Below are positions 34,041 through 42,784 of a DNA stretch of 64,000 bases, one piece after another. Source of the stretch: Deltaproteobacteria bacterium (GTDB lineage Bacteria > Desulfobacterota > Desulfobulbia > Desulfobulbales > SURF-16). A program made the translations under genes and the position numbers. The notes beneath the pieces were generated by a model that saw only the letters and a list, made by a program, of their open reading frames with translations, was not told the origin of the DNA and did not search any database. The stretch's first letter is position 1, and each line of letters starts with the position of its first letter. The DNA is taken from positions 1-64,000 of the forward strand of contig JACRCD010000021.1 in the NCBI GenBank assembly GCA_016219175.1, read 5' to 3'.

Positions 34041-36621
34041 AAACAAGCGCCTCCACGATATTGGTGGCCGCGGCCCGCCGGGCCGGATACAGGCCGGCCA
34101 GGGCCGCCAGCCCGACAGCAAGCAGCAGGGCCCAGGCCATGGCCCCGTAGTGCATGTGATAGACCACGCTGTCGCCGAAATCAAGCCGGAAGATGCCTTC
34201 CAGCTCGATCCAGCCGATCAGCGCGCCGCTGGCGATGCCTAGGATACCGCCGGCCGCGCCGATCAGGGCCGATTCGATGATCACCACCGCCGATACCTGG
34301 TTCTTCTGCATGCCGATCCCGCGCAGGATGCCGATCTCCCGGGTCCGCTCCAGCACCGAGGAGAGCAGGGTGATGATGATGCCGAGTCCCGCGATGACCA
34401 GGGTAAGGATGTTCACCGCGTTGGTCAGCACAAAGGAGCGGTCCAGCACCTTCTGCACCTCCACCTTGAACTCGGCGGCCGGCAGGGCAAAGAGCCGGCG
34501 CTCGGTGCCGAAGCGGGCCAGGATCGCCGCGCGCACCGCCTCGATGTCCCGGCCCGGCTGCACCAGCACCTCGTAGGTGTCGATCAGCTGGTCCTGCCAG
34601 TGGCGGCGGTAGGTGTCGATGTCCATCGAGATGACGCCCGAATCCGCGGAGTAGCTGACCATAATGGCGGTCACCGCGAAGGGCGCCGGCCCGGCCGGGG
34701 TGGGCAGCATGATGGTGTCGCCCTGTTTGATGCGGTGTTTGACGGCAAAGCCCTCGTTCACCGCGATATTGTCGCGGCCGGACAGCAAAAGCATGTCCTC
34801 CCGGCTGCCCTCGGTGATCATGGCCGGGCAGTACGAGAGCCGCAGCGCCACGTCGAACATCTCCAGCATTACCTTGCGGCCCCCATAGTCCAGATAGATT
34901 TTACGGAACAGATCAACGTCCTTGACCCCGTCCACCTTGGCCAGTTCCTGCCGCATCTCAGGCGGCATGGGGATGGTGGGGGCGCCGCCGCCGGCCAGCG
35001 GGTGACCCGAGCTGACCAGGATATCGGCGCGAATGATGGTGTCGATCCAGTCGAACACCGAACGCCGCACGCTGTTAATGGCATTGGCCGAACTGACAAA
35101 GAGCGCGATGCTGCAGACAATGGCGGCTACGGCCACCCCGTTTCGGGAGACGTTTTTCTGCAGATTGAGTCCGGCCAGCCTGCCCTGGGCCCCGAAACAG
35201 GCGGCCAGCGCCCCGTGGCCCAGGGGGACGATGCGGCGCAGCAGCAGCGGGACGCAGAGCGAGATGCCGAGCAGCAGGAAAATGGCGGCCGCCAGGATGA
35301 CGCCAAGGCTTCTGATGCTCGATCCTGGCGCCGCGGTTTCAAAGAGGGCTAGAATCAGCAAGCCGGCCAGCAGGCAAAGGATGGCGGCGGTTCTCATTTT
35401 TTTGCCGAGCAGCCCGCTCTCCTCCGCGTAGGGCAGGCTGCGGATGGCCGACACCGGGGTGATGCGGGCCCCGGCCAGGGCGGGCAGGGTCGCGGCGATC
35501 AGACTGGCCAGCACGCCGACGGCCGCATTGCCGAGCACGGCCTGCCAGGGAACAGTAATTTCCGTGACCGAGGTTCTGAGATACATGTCAGTGACGTTCT
35601 GGGCCACCAGGTCCACGGAGGCGCGGGCGAAGAGATAGCCGAGACCCGCGCCGATGAGCGAGGCCGCCGCCGCCACCAGCAGGGTTTCCGCCAGAAAGAG
35701 GCGGCAGATCTCCCCCCGGCCGGCGCCCAGGGCCCGCAGGATGCCGATCTCCTTGCGCCGCTGCACCACGGCGATGGACACGGTGTTATAGATGAGATAC
35801 ATGCCGACAAAGAGCGCCATGAAGCTGATGAAGCTCATGCTCTTGCGGAAGCGGCCGAGCAGCAGTTCAACCTGTTTGGTGCGGCCGGCCGGGGTGTCGA
35901 TGCTGTAGCCCCCGGGCAGTACCTGGCGGATGCGCTCCCGCATGGCGTCAAGGGTTTCGCCGGGCAGCAGGCTGACGTCGATGCGGTCGATGCGGCCCTC
36001 CTTACCAAAGGCCATCTGGGCAGCAAAGACATCCATGATGGCAATGTCGCCGCCCGCCACCCTGGCCGGGCCTGCCGGGTTGAGCAGGCCGCGCACCTGA
36101 AACGTTCTGAGGCCGGCCACGGTCTGCACGCGGATCTCTTCGTCAATGCCGATCCCTTCCTGGGCCGCCATGGCCCTGGTGAGCAGGATGGAGTCGCGGC
36201 GGGCGAGAAAGAGCAGCGGGTCCGGGATGTCGGCGCTCTCGTCGGTGATGCTGTAGTCGCGGATCTGGTGGTCCTGCAGCACATCGATGCCGAGGATCAT
36301 CAGCGGTCGCTGCCGGCCGCCGGCGAGGCTGGCGGTGGCCTCGATGACCGGCACGGCGTACTCGACGCCCGGCACATTCTGCACCCGTTCGAGCATGGCT
36401 TCGGGAAAGCCCGCGTCCGCCGCCGTGATGGTCAGCGCGGCCCGGCCGGTGACATGGTTGATCGAGTCCTCAAACGAGCGGAGCACGCTGCGGTTGGCCA
36501 GATCGATGGCCACCATGGCCGCCACCCCCAGGCAGATGCCGGCCATGGCCATGACCAGCTGGGTTTTCTGCAGCCGCACATGCTTGAAGCTCACATGGCG
36601 CAGGAGATTGGCAAGGTTCAT
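34033..36621 (-). CDS. FtsX-family ABC transporter permease, double-domain
   Basis: This 862-residue protein has an N-terminal membrane helix (LVMAMAGICLGVAAMVAIDLA), a periplasmic MacB-PCD-like domain and three helices with FtsX motifs (GILRALGAGRGEI). It then repeats the design: a second central helix set, a second periplasmic domain and a final FtsX block (GILRGIGMQKNQVSAVV). That is the fused layout of large LolC/E-like permeases. It would work with the ATPase at 36618-37307 by mechanotransmission rather than classic substrate channelling, pulling a lipid or lipoprotein from the inner membrane. The ATG overlaps the ATPase stop (ATGA), and its own stop overlaps the LolA-like start. Confidence 0.92.
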   Translation of the reverse strand: MNLANLLRHVSFKHVRLQKTQLVMAMAGICLGVAAMVAIDLANRSVLRSFEDSINHVTGRAALTITAADAGFPEAMLERVQNVPGVEYAVPVIEATASLAGGRQRPLMILGIDVLQDHQIRDYSITDESADIPDPLLFLARRDSILLTRAMAAQEGIGIDEEIRVQTVAGLRTFQVRGLLNPAGPARVAGGDIAIMDVFAAQMAFGKEGRIDRIDVSLLPGETLDAMRERIRQVLPGGYSIDTPAGRTKQVELLLGRFRKSMSFISFMALFVGMYLIYNTVSIAVVQRRKEIGILRALGAGRGEICRLFLAETLLVAAAASLIGAGLGYLFARASVDLVAQNVTDMYLRTSVTEITVPWQAVLGNAAVGVLASLIAATLPALAGARITPVSAIRSLPYAEESGLLGKKMRTAAILCLLAGLLILALFETAAPGSSIRSLGVILAAAIFLLLGISLCVPLLLRRIVPLGHGALAACFGAQGRLAGLNLQKNVSRNGVAVAAIVCSIALFVSSANAINSVRRSVFDWIDTIIRADILVSSGHPLAGGGAPTIPMPPEMRQELAKVDGVKDVDLFRKIYLDYGGRKVMLEMFDVALRLSYCPAMITEGSREDMLLLSGRDNIAVNEGFAVKHRIKQGDTIMLPTPAGPAPFAVTAIMVSYSADSGVISMDIDTYRRHWQDQLIDTYEVLVQPGRDIEAVRAAILARFGTERRLFALPAAEFKVEVQKVLDRSFVLTNAVNILTLVIAGLGIIITLLSSVLERTREIGILRGIGMQKNQVSAVVIIESALIGAAGGILGIASGALIGWIELEGIFRLDFGDSVVYHMHYGAMAWALLLAVGLAALAGLYPARRAAATNIVEALVYE

Positions 36622-37307
36622 GGGTTGTCGCCTCCGATGACGATGTCCTGGTCCGGGGCCCCGTCTTTTAAGGTGATGATGCGGGTGCCGTAGGCAGCGG
36701 CCTTGGGGTCATGGGTGACCATGACGATGGTCTGGCCCTGGTCGTTGAAGGATTTCAGCAGCAGGAAGATCTCTTCGCTGGTATGGGAGTCAAGGTTGCC
36801 GGTGGGCTCGTCGGCCAGAATGACGGCCGGACCCGTGATCAGGGCCCGGGCAATGGCCACCCGCTGCATCTCGCCGCCGGAAAGCTGTTCCGGCCGGTGT
36901 TCGGCCCGTTCCCTGAGGCCGACCTTGTCCAGCAGGGCCGCGGCCCTCGGTTTGACCTCGCTGAAGGGCAGGCCGTCGAGCAGCAGGGGCAGGCCGACGT
37001 TTTCCTCGGCGGTGAGCAGGGGCAGCAGGTTGAAGAACTGGAAGATGTAGCCGACCCGCCGCCGTCTGATCAGGGTCAGTTCGTTGTCCGTGATGTTGTG
37101 CAGGGGCCGGCCGTCGATAAAGACCTCGCCGCTGGTGGGCTGGTCGAGGCCGCCCATGAGGTTTAAGAGGGTGCTCTTGCCCGAGCCGCTCGGGCCCATG
37201 ATGCTTAAGAATTCCCCCTTGTTGATGATAAAGGAAACATCCCGCAGGGCTCGGACCTCCCGGCTGCCCTGTCGATATGTCTTCCCGGCATTCCGTAATT
37301 CGATCAT
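36618..37307 (-). CDS. LolD/MacB-type ABC transporter ATPase
   Basis: The 229 residues are typical for the family. Walker A is [10 protein letters not shown] (37-46), the signature [15 protein letters not shown] (about 142), Walker [14 protein letters not shown], and the switch His VTHD. GAGG is present before the ATG. It powers the FtsX permease encoded directly downstream. The gene follows the PadR regulator by 43 bases, which suggests one transcript controlled by that repressor. Confidence 0.95.
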   Translation of the reverse strand: MIELRNAGKTYRQGSREVRALRDVSFIINKGEFLSIMGPSGSGKSTLLNLMGGLDQPTSGEVFIDGRPLHNITDNELTLIRRRRVGYIFQFFNLLPLLTAEENVGLPLLLDGLPFSEVKPRAAALLDKVGLRERAEHRPEQLSGGEMQRVAIARALITGPAVILADEPTGNLDSHTSEEIFLLLKSFNDQGQTIVMVTHDPKAAAYGTRIITLKDGAPDQDIVIGGDNP

Positions 37308-37350
37308 GATTTACCTCGCTGTCAATGTGATGGATCCGCAAAATGGCTGT

Positions 37351-37899
37351 TTACTTTTCCTGATTGATTGCCGCCTTGATCTTTGCCTCGCACAGCGTGA
37401 GCCACCGGATGTCCGCCTCGGCATGGAAGAGGCCGGCGTCAATGAGCAGTTCGCTGGTCAGCGCCTCGTTGCCCCCGGCCCCTTTTTTAAGGGCTAGCTT
37501 GCGCTGGGTGAGACGGTTCATCTGTTTCAGGTACAGGGTTTTCTGCTTGTCGATCAGCGCCAGCACCGGGGCCGGATCGCTCTTGACCATGAAGACGAGC
37601 TTGATGAAGAACTCGTCGCGCAGGGCCCGGATTCTGGTGACCGGCGTGGCCAGCCACTGGGTCAGTTCCTGCCTGCCGTCCGGGGTGATGCGGAAGATTT
37701 TCCGGTCCGGCCGCTTCTCCTGGGCCTCCCGGTCATGGGTGACGAGCCCGTCCTTTTCCAGCCGGTCCAGGGTGGAATAGATCTGGCCGTAGTTCAGACT
37801 CCAGAAGTCGCCGACCTTTTCGTCAAAGCTGCTCTTCAGCTCGTAGCCGTGCAGATCGCGTTCAGCCAGGATGCCGAGCATGGCATATTTAATGGACAT
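37351..37899 (-). CDS. PadR-family transcriptional repressor
   Basis: This 182-residue protein has an N-terminal winged helix (YAMLGILAERDLHGYELKSSF, landmark only; LNYGQIYSTLDRLEKDGLV) and a helical C-terminal dimerisation half, the PadR/Vir class layout. It is the first gene of the exporter operon, and an AT-rich palindrome lies just upstream. It therefore probably represses its own operon until a ligand, perhaps the exported compound, releases it. Confidence 0.9.
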   Translation of the reverse strand: MSIKYAMLGILAERDLHGYELKSSFDEKVGDFWSLNYGQIYSTLDRLEKDGLVTHDREAQEKRPDRKIFRITPDGRQELTQWLATPVTRIRALRDEFFIKLVFMVKSDPAPVLALIDKQKTLYLKQMNRLTQRKLALKKGAGGNEALTSELLIDAGLFHAEADIRWLTLCEAKIKAAINQEK

Positions 37900-37910
37900 G
37901 TTTTATTCCC

Positions 37911-37940
37911 TTATGAATATATAAAAGTATATATACAAAG
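37911..37940 (-). promoter_or_regulatory. Putative PadR operator/promoter
   Basis: A perfect palindrome GTATATATAC (37927-37936) and a second half-site AATATAT lie 12-40 bases before the PadR start codon, overlapping the expected -10 region. This placement fits autoregulation. Confidence 0.5.
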
Positions 37941-37990
37941 ATGAAGAGTTGCTGTCAAGGGAAGACCTGCCGTTCAACGCCGTCCGGTTT

Positions 37991-38716
37991 TCAGAAGACT
38001 CTTTTCCAGCTCCGGCCGGCGTCAAACAGGTCTTTCAGGGTAATCAGGCCATGGTCCTTTAATTTCTTGGCGAGGTAGATGAAGAGGTAGGCGGTCTGCA
38101 GGGAATCCTGCAGGGCGTCATGCTGGGAAAAGGCGGGAAGACCGTAATCAGTGCTCAGATCCGCCAGGTTGAAGGATATCTGCAGGTTGAACTGCTCGAG
38201 ATGCTTTTCCCAGCAGGTCTCCGTATAAATCTGGGCCATGCGCATGGTGTCAAGGCAGGGGTTGCTGATGGTGGAGCCGAATATTTTTTTGGCGGCCTGG
38301 TTAATAAATCCCACATCCAGACTCACGTAATGGCCCACCAGCAGGGATGGTCCGCAGAATTCCAGGAATTTCGGCAGTATCTCCTTTAACGAGGGGGCCA
38401 GTGCGAGCTGTTCCGGGGTAATGCGATGGAGGAAGGTGCTTTCCGTGGCCTTCGTTATTTTGTGCGGTCTGACAAAGGAATGGAAGGTTTCTCCCGCGAC
38501 TATTCTCAGGTCTCTGACGTGCACGGCGCCGATGGAGACAATCTCGTCCTTGCGGGACAGGCCGGTCAGTTCTGTGTCAAACACAACGAAGTTATAATGC
38601 TCAAGGGGCTGATTCTGATCAATATCCTTAAACCAGCCGTGATTGAGGGCGAAAGCCGGATGGGTTTCCTGCTTTTGTGCCCAGGAAAAAGGCCAGAAGC
38701 GCAGTTGTTCCAACAT
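37991..38716 (-). CDS. DnaQ-like 3'-5' exonuclease
   Basis: This 241-residue protein carries the three DEDDh exonuclease motifs: ExoI FDTELTG (D47, E49), ExoII VGHYVSLDVGF, and ExoIII QHDALQDSLQTA with His and Asp. It matches PolC/epsilon-type proofreading exonucleases that stand alone in signalling operons. The gene begins 20 bases after the DUF294 protein gene ends, and this pairing of a cNMP/CBS/DUF294 protein with an epsilon-like exonuclease is common in proteobacteria. The substrate is not known. Confidence 0.9.
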   Translation of the reverse strand: MLEQLRFWPFSWAQKQETHPAFALNHGWFKDIDQNQPLEHYNFVVFDTELTGLSRKDEIVSIGAVHVRDLRIVAGETFHSFVRPHKITKATESTFLHRITPEQLALAPSLKEILPKFLEFCGPSLLVGHYVSLDVGFINQAAKKIFGSTISNPCLDTMRMAQIYTETCWEKHLEQFNLQISFNLADLSTDYGLPAFSQHDALQDSLQTAYLFIYLAKKLKDHGLITLKDLFDAGRSWKRVF

Positions 38717-38736
38717 GAAGTCCTTTTACGACGCCA

Positions 38737-40668
38737 TTAAATTTCCCGCAGGCGGAACTGCTGGGTCAGGCTTGCCTGGATATTTCTGATCACCTCAAAG
38801 GCCTCCTTGAGGGTCTGTTTTTCAAGATCTGAAAGTTCCGCGGGATTGATATAGTTATGGGCCTCCATGCCGTCTTCCAGCAGTTGCAGCTGATGAATCA
38901 GCCGGAGCTGCATGAGAAATTCATAGGCCTCCACCGTTTCATTATACAGTTCCTGTGAAACATGGCCATGCTCGCGCAGCAGCTGCATGCGTCCCATGGT
39001 ATTGGTTTCGGCGATCCCGTGTTTCAGGGCCATGATCCTGGCAAAATCAACAAACGGCACCAGGCCGCTTTCCTTGAGGTTCAATCTGTTTTTATGCTCG
39101 CCGTTTTTTTCCACAATGAAGTTTTTGAAAAAGGAGAGGGGCGGCCGGGTGTTCAGGCAGAACTTGGCCAGGTGGGTTAAAAAAATTTCCTGTCCGGGGG
39201 CTATGTAGCACAGGTGTTTTCTTAGGTTTCTGGCCAGGCTTTCATCGCCGTATCCGGCTCTGAAATCAAAGAAGATGGTGGTGTTCAGCACCTCCTGGGG
39301 GTTTGGAGTGGACATCCAGTTGTCAAAGGCCTTGATCCAGCCGGACAGGTTGGTGCGCAGCGCCTCGTTTGAGGCCATGATGTTGCCGGGACAGCGCGGA
39401 TAGCCGCACTGAACAAGATGCTCGATGACCTCTTCGGAGAAGATCTTGAAATATTCAACGGTGTTGCGTCTCCTGTTCTCTTCCTCCGGGATTTCAATGA
39501 TCAGGGCGTTGTCCTGGTCCGTGCGGAATGTCTGTTCCCTTCTTCCCTCGCTGCCCATGAGCATCCAGCAAAACTTGGCGGGAGGCGCTCCCATTTTTTC
39601 AATCATCAGGGTCAGCAAACGATCCAGGATCTGATCATTTAATATGGTGATCATCCTGGTGATGTTGTTCGCCTTGGCGCCTTCCTCGACAAGGGATCTC
39701 ACCACCAGGGGAACCTTGAGGGAGAGCTGATAGAGGTCTTCTATTCTGCGTTGCGCTAGAATTTCCCGGAAAAGATAGAGGGGGGAGGTGCCTTGCAGAA
39801 CCATGATGTCATGGGTGGTTACCACTCCGGTTATCTTCCCCTGTTTGCTGATGGCCAGATGGTGGATGCGGTTGCTCATCATTTTCAGCAGGGCGTCAAA
39901 GCAGACGGCATGCGAGTCAATGGTCTGCACCGGTGCGGCCATGATCTCCCTGACTTTGGTCTGGTAATCCAGCCCCTGGGCCACGACCCTGGTACGCAGA
40001 TCCTTGTCCGTGACAATGCCGATGATGTCCTCCGCGCCGTTTTTCACCAGCAGCGAGCCGATATGAAGTCTGGCCATGGTGATGGCGGCATTCTGCACGG
40101 TATCCTCGGCGTCAATGGTTTGCGGTCCGCCCTTGACAATGGCGCCCACCTGGGCGCTGAACAGATAGAGAGAGCCTTCGGTTCTGGTGGAGACCCTGTG
40201 CTGCCGCAACTCCTTGTAGGCCGTCCGCACCAGCTTTTCCGACATGCTGCGGAGAAAATAATGGGTCACCTTGGGAGCTGACTGCAACAGTTCCATGAAC
40301 GCTTCCTTGTGAAACAGGAAGCAGAAGGTGTCCTCCACTGTCTCCACATTGAGATTTGCCCTGGTATTCTGGATAAGAGGCAGCGCGCCGAAATATTCAC
40401 CCTCGCCCCGGAAGTCTTTCAAGGTGACCTGGCCCTGTTCATCCTTCAGGTAGATTTTGACCCCGCCTTTCTGGATGAGGTGAAAATGGGTCACTTCCGT
40501 CACGTCCTGCTTGAAGATCAGGGTGTTTTTCGGATAGAAATCGATGATGCACTGGCGGGCCAACCGCTTCAGGTCATCGCGTTCAAGTTCATTGAAGGGT
40601 AATGTTTTCTGCAGAAATTCGAGGACGATTTCCGGAGAAACGGCTTGGAGATCATTTGTCTGTGGCAT
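38737..40668 (-). CDS. Cyclic-nucleotide-binding, CBS and DUF294 nucleotidyltransferase-like protein
   Basis: Of the 643 residues, 15-140 form a cNMP-binding barrel (EGEYFGALPLIQNTRANLNV, landmark). About 170-290 are paired CBS domains (ENIIGIVTDKDLRTRV-like region, here EDIIGIVTDKDLRTRV). About 300-500 form a DUF294 nucleotidyltransferase fold with the GSxGRxE/DxD pattern GSEGRREQTFRTDQDNALI. The C-terminal DUF294 partner domain is helical. The active-site residues are intact, as in GlnD-type transferases. It probably modifies an unknown protein or nucleotide in response to cAMP-like and adenylate ligands, and works with the exonuclease encoded next. Confidence 0.9.
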   Translation of the reverse strand: MPQTNDLQAVSPEIVLEFLQKTLPFNELERDDLKRLARQCIIDFYPKNTLIFKQDVTEVTHFHLIQKGGVKIYLKDEQGQVTLKDFRGEGEYFGALPLIQNTRANLNVETVEDTFCFLFHKEAFMELLQSAPKVTHYFLRSMSEKLVRTAYKELRQHRVSTRTEGSLYLFSAQVGAIVKGGPQTIDAEDTVQNAAITMARLHIGSLLVKNGAEDIIGIVTDKDLRTRVVAQGLDYQTKVREIMAAPVQTIDSHAVCFDALLKMMSNRIHHLAISKQGKITGVVTTHDIMVLQGTSPLYLFREILAQRRIEDLYQLSLKVPLVVRSLVEEGAKANNITRMITILNDQILDRLLTLMIEKMGAPPAKFCWMLMGSEGRREQTFRTDQDNALIIEIPEEENRRRNTVEYFKIFSEEVIEHLVQCGYPRCPGNIMASNEALRTNLSGWIKAFDNWMSTPNPQEVLNTTIFFDFRAGYGDESLARNLRKHLCYIAPGQEIFLTHLAKFCLNTRPPLSFFKNFIVEKNGEHKNRLNLKESGLVPFVDFARIMALKHGIAETNTMGRMQLLREHGHVSQELYNETVEAYEFLMQLRLIHQLQLLEDGMEAHNYINPAELSDLEKQTLKEAFEVIRNIQASLTQQFRLREI

Positions 40669-40726
40669 GGCTCACCAGTGGTCCGTGCTGTGTTTTCCCC
40701 GTGCGGCAGCGGGAGATTGTGTCTGT

Positions 40727-42514
40727 TCAGGGCACCCCTAAGGGATAATCCGGGCGGAATTTATCTGTTAACATTCTTCTTGCCTGGCAGCAATCCGATT
40801 TTGGGTATGGGGTCATATCTTCAGCTTCAGTGGCGTACTCCTGTCTGATTTCGTTGAACGAAACGTGACGAGCCATAAAGGCATCGACAATATCCGGGGC
40901 GAAATGAGCCCCTTTTTCCCGTTCAATAACCTTGACGGCCTCTTCGTGCGGGCGGGCCGGACGGTATTTCCGCATGGTGGTCAGCGCATCATACGCATCA
41001 GCCAGGGCGAAAATACGGGCCGCCAGGGGGATTTCTTCCTCTCTGAGTCCATAGGGGTAGCCGCTGCCGTTCCATTTTTCGTGATGAAAGTAGGCAATGG
41101 CCTTTGCCATGGATAAAAAGGATTGTCCTTCCGTCTGGTCATCAACGGCTTTGAGAATATTGCCGCCGTATGTGGTGTGCTGCCGGATGGTTTCAATTTC
41201 CTGTGGAGTAAGCATGTCCTGCTTTAAAAGTATTTCATCCGAAATGGTTACCTTGCCGATGTCGTGGAGAATCGAGGAGTTGTAAAGGTCTTCGATATAC
41301 TGTTCATCAATGGACTGTTGATATTCCCGCCTTGACGCCAATTCGCCGGCAATGATTTGACAGTATTCGCGCACCCGTTCCAGATGTTTCTCGCTGTGCA
41401 CATCCCGGTATTCCGACAGCTTTGCCAGGCCGAGAATGGTGGCGGTTCTTGTCTCCTGGACGGTTTTCAGCGACTGCAGCAGTTCCCTCTCCAGCTTTAT
41501 CCGGGTGGATATGTCCCTGATGAGCATCTGAAAACCGACCAGAACCCCCTCTTTTCTGATGGTGGTGGCGTTGCATTCCACCTCAAGGGCTTTGCCGTCC
41601 TTGGCCTGCAGCCTGAATTGAAAGCCTGTAACATTTTCACCTTGCCGCAGTTTGTCCAGCATGCCATTTTGCACGGCAGGAATATCTTCAGGGTGGGGCA
41701 GTTTGAGGAAGTCGATGTCATGATCCGTGTCGGACAAGCCCAGGCTATGATAAAATCTGGGGTTAGCCAGCAGGACCCTGTTGTCTCTGTCAACAAGGAT
41801 AACGTCATCGATAATGTTTTCGTATAAATCCCGGTAACGGCTTTCCGATTCCTTCAGGTCCTTGGTTTTTTTTCTGACCTCATCCTCAAGCTTCCCTGCA
41901 TAAAAAGTCAGTTTTTTTCCTATTTCCCTTTCTTTCATGCGCAGATTAAATTCCGTTGTTCTTGCCTTATGATCAGCCCTGCTTTGCACGACAATGATGA
42001 TGATGAAGGTTACAAAGAAAAACGAATTGGCGAGAAAATCGTGGAAGCCGTTTAATGTGAAGGTGTTGGAAAGAAAAATCGGCACGGCATAGATGGCAAA
42101 GAGAATACCTCCCAGGACAGCGGTTTGTATCATGGTCAGGGGGAAGATTGCGGTAAATGTGACCAGGACAAGGATGAGTCCGACATAATAAAATGAGGAG
42201 TAGCCGCCGGTCTGGACAATCATGGGTGAAATCGTCAGGGCCGAGACTAAATAGGCGGTTACCCCGAAGAGGAAAGGGTGACGGTGTTTTTTATCCCGCA
42301 GGTTGAGAAAAAGCACGAAAAGGCAGAATAGGGACGCGGATATGCGCCAGATGAGAAATTGCCGGGAGTGGTCCCTGACAGTCACGTAATCAAGAATTGA
42401 AAAAAGAGGCAGGAGAATGGCAAAGGTCAGGAGGACAACATGGGCCCGATAGTGGAGCTGATCTCCAAACTCCTGCTGGTAGACTTCGTTGTATTCCGGC
42501 AGTGTGTCAATCAT
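40727..42514 (-). CDS. Membrane-bound PAS/HD-GYP c-di-GMP phosphodiesterase
   Basis: The start is chosen at 42514 (MIDTLPEYNE) because the paralogue at 45031-46725 begins at the matching place; an extra 74 codons upstream are open but unlike the family. The product is 595 residues: six membrane helices (30-185), a coiled coil, a PAS domain (about 235-345) and a HD-GYP domain with SILHDIGKV, HHEKWNGSGYPYG and ALADAYDAL, so the HD pair and GYP are intact. It should cleave c-di-GMP in response to a membrane or PAS signal. The C-terminal 30 residues (with CC) are unique to this copy. Confidence 0.9.
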   Translation of the reverse strand: MIDTLPEYNEVYQQEFGDQLHYRAHVVLLTFAILLPLFSILDYVTVRDHSRQFLIWRISASLFCLFVLFLNLRDKKHRHPFLFGVTAYLVSALTISPMIVQTGGYSSFYYVGLILVLVTFTAIFPLTMIQTAVLGGILFAIYAVPIFLSNTFTLNGFHDFLANSFFFVTFIIIIVVQSRADHKARTTEFNLRMKEREIGKKLTFYAGKLEDEVRKKTKDLKESESRYRDLYENIIDDVILVDRDNRVLLANPRFYHSLGLSDTDHDIDFLKLPHPEDIPAVQNGMLDKLRQGENVTGFQFRLQAKDGKALEVECNATTIRKEGVLVGFQMLIRDISTRIKLERELLQSLKTVQETRTATILGLAKLSEYRDVHSEKHLERVREYCQIIAGELASRREYQQSIDEQYIEDLYNSSILHDIGKVTISDEILLKQDMLTPQEIETIRQHTTYGGNILKAVDDQTEGQSFLSMAKAIAYFHHEKWNGSGYPYGLREEEIPLAARIFALADAYDALTTMRKYRPARPHEEAVKVIEREKGAHFAPDIVDAFMARHVSFNEIRQEYATEAEDMTPYPKSDCCQARRMLTDKFRPDYPLGVP

Positions 42515-42784
42515 TGCTTTGTGATCACCGGGGCATTGGGCCGTTTCCCTCAGCTTCGCTCCGGCGCGTAATTTTTCCCGGCAGGGGTACCCTGTAGCGC
42601 CGTGTAAATTTTTGATGCCGTGATCAAAAAAGAAGCTGAAATTTTTGAATGTATTCCAGCATAACGAAAAAATCAGTGAAAATCCAGAAAAGCATGATCC
42701 AAGAATTTTTTGCGCGGATAAAGCATACCATGTCAAGGCGGAAAGGGGTAAGGAGATATTTCCTTGGTTTATGCGCGGGGGAGG

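Noticed and set aside
33294-34280. 328-codon plus-strand frame opposite the LolA-like gene
   Set aside because: Antisense shadow without a domain, inside a well-supported operon.
40515-42736. The 74 extra codons upstream of the first HD-GYP start
   Set aside because: The paralogue begins at the position matching 42514 and the extra segment is unlike it.
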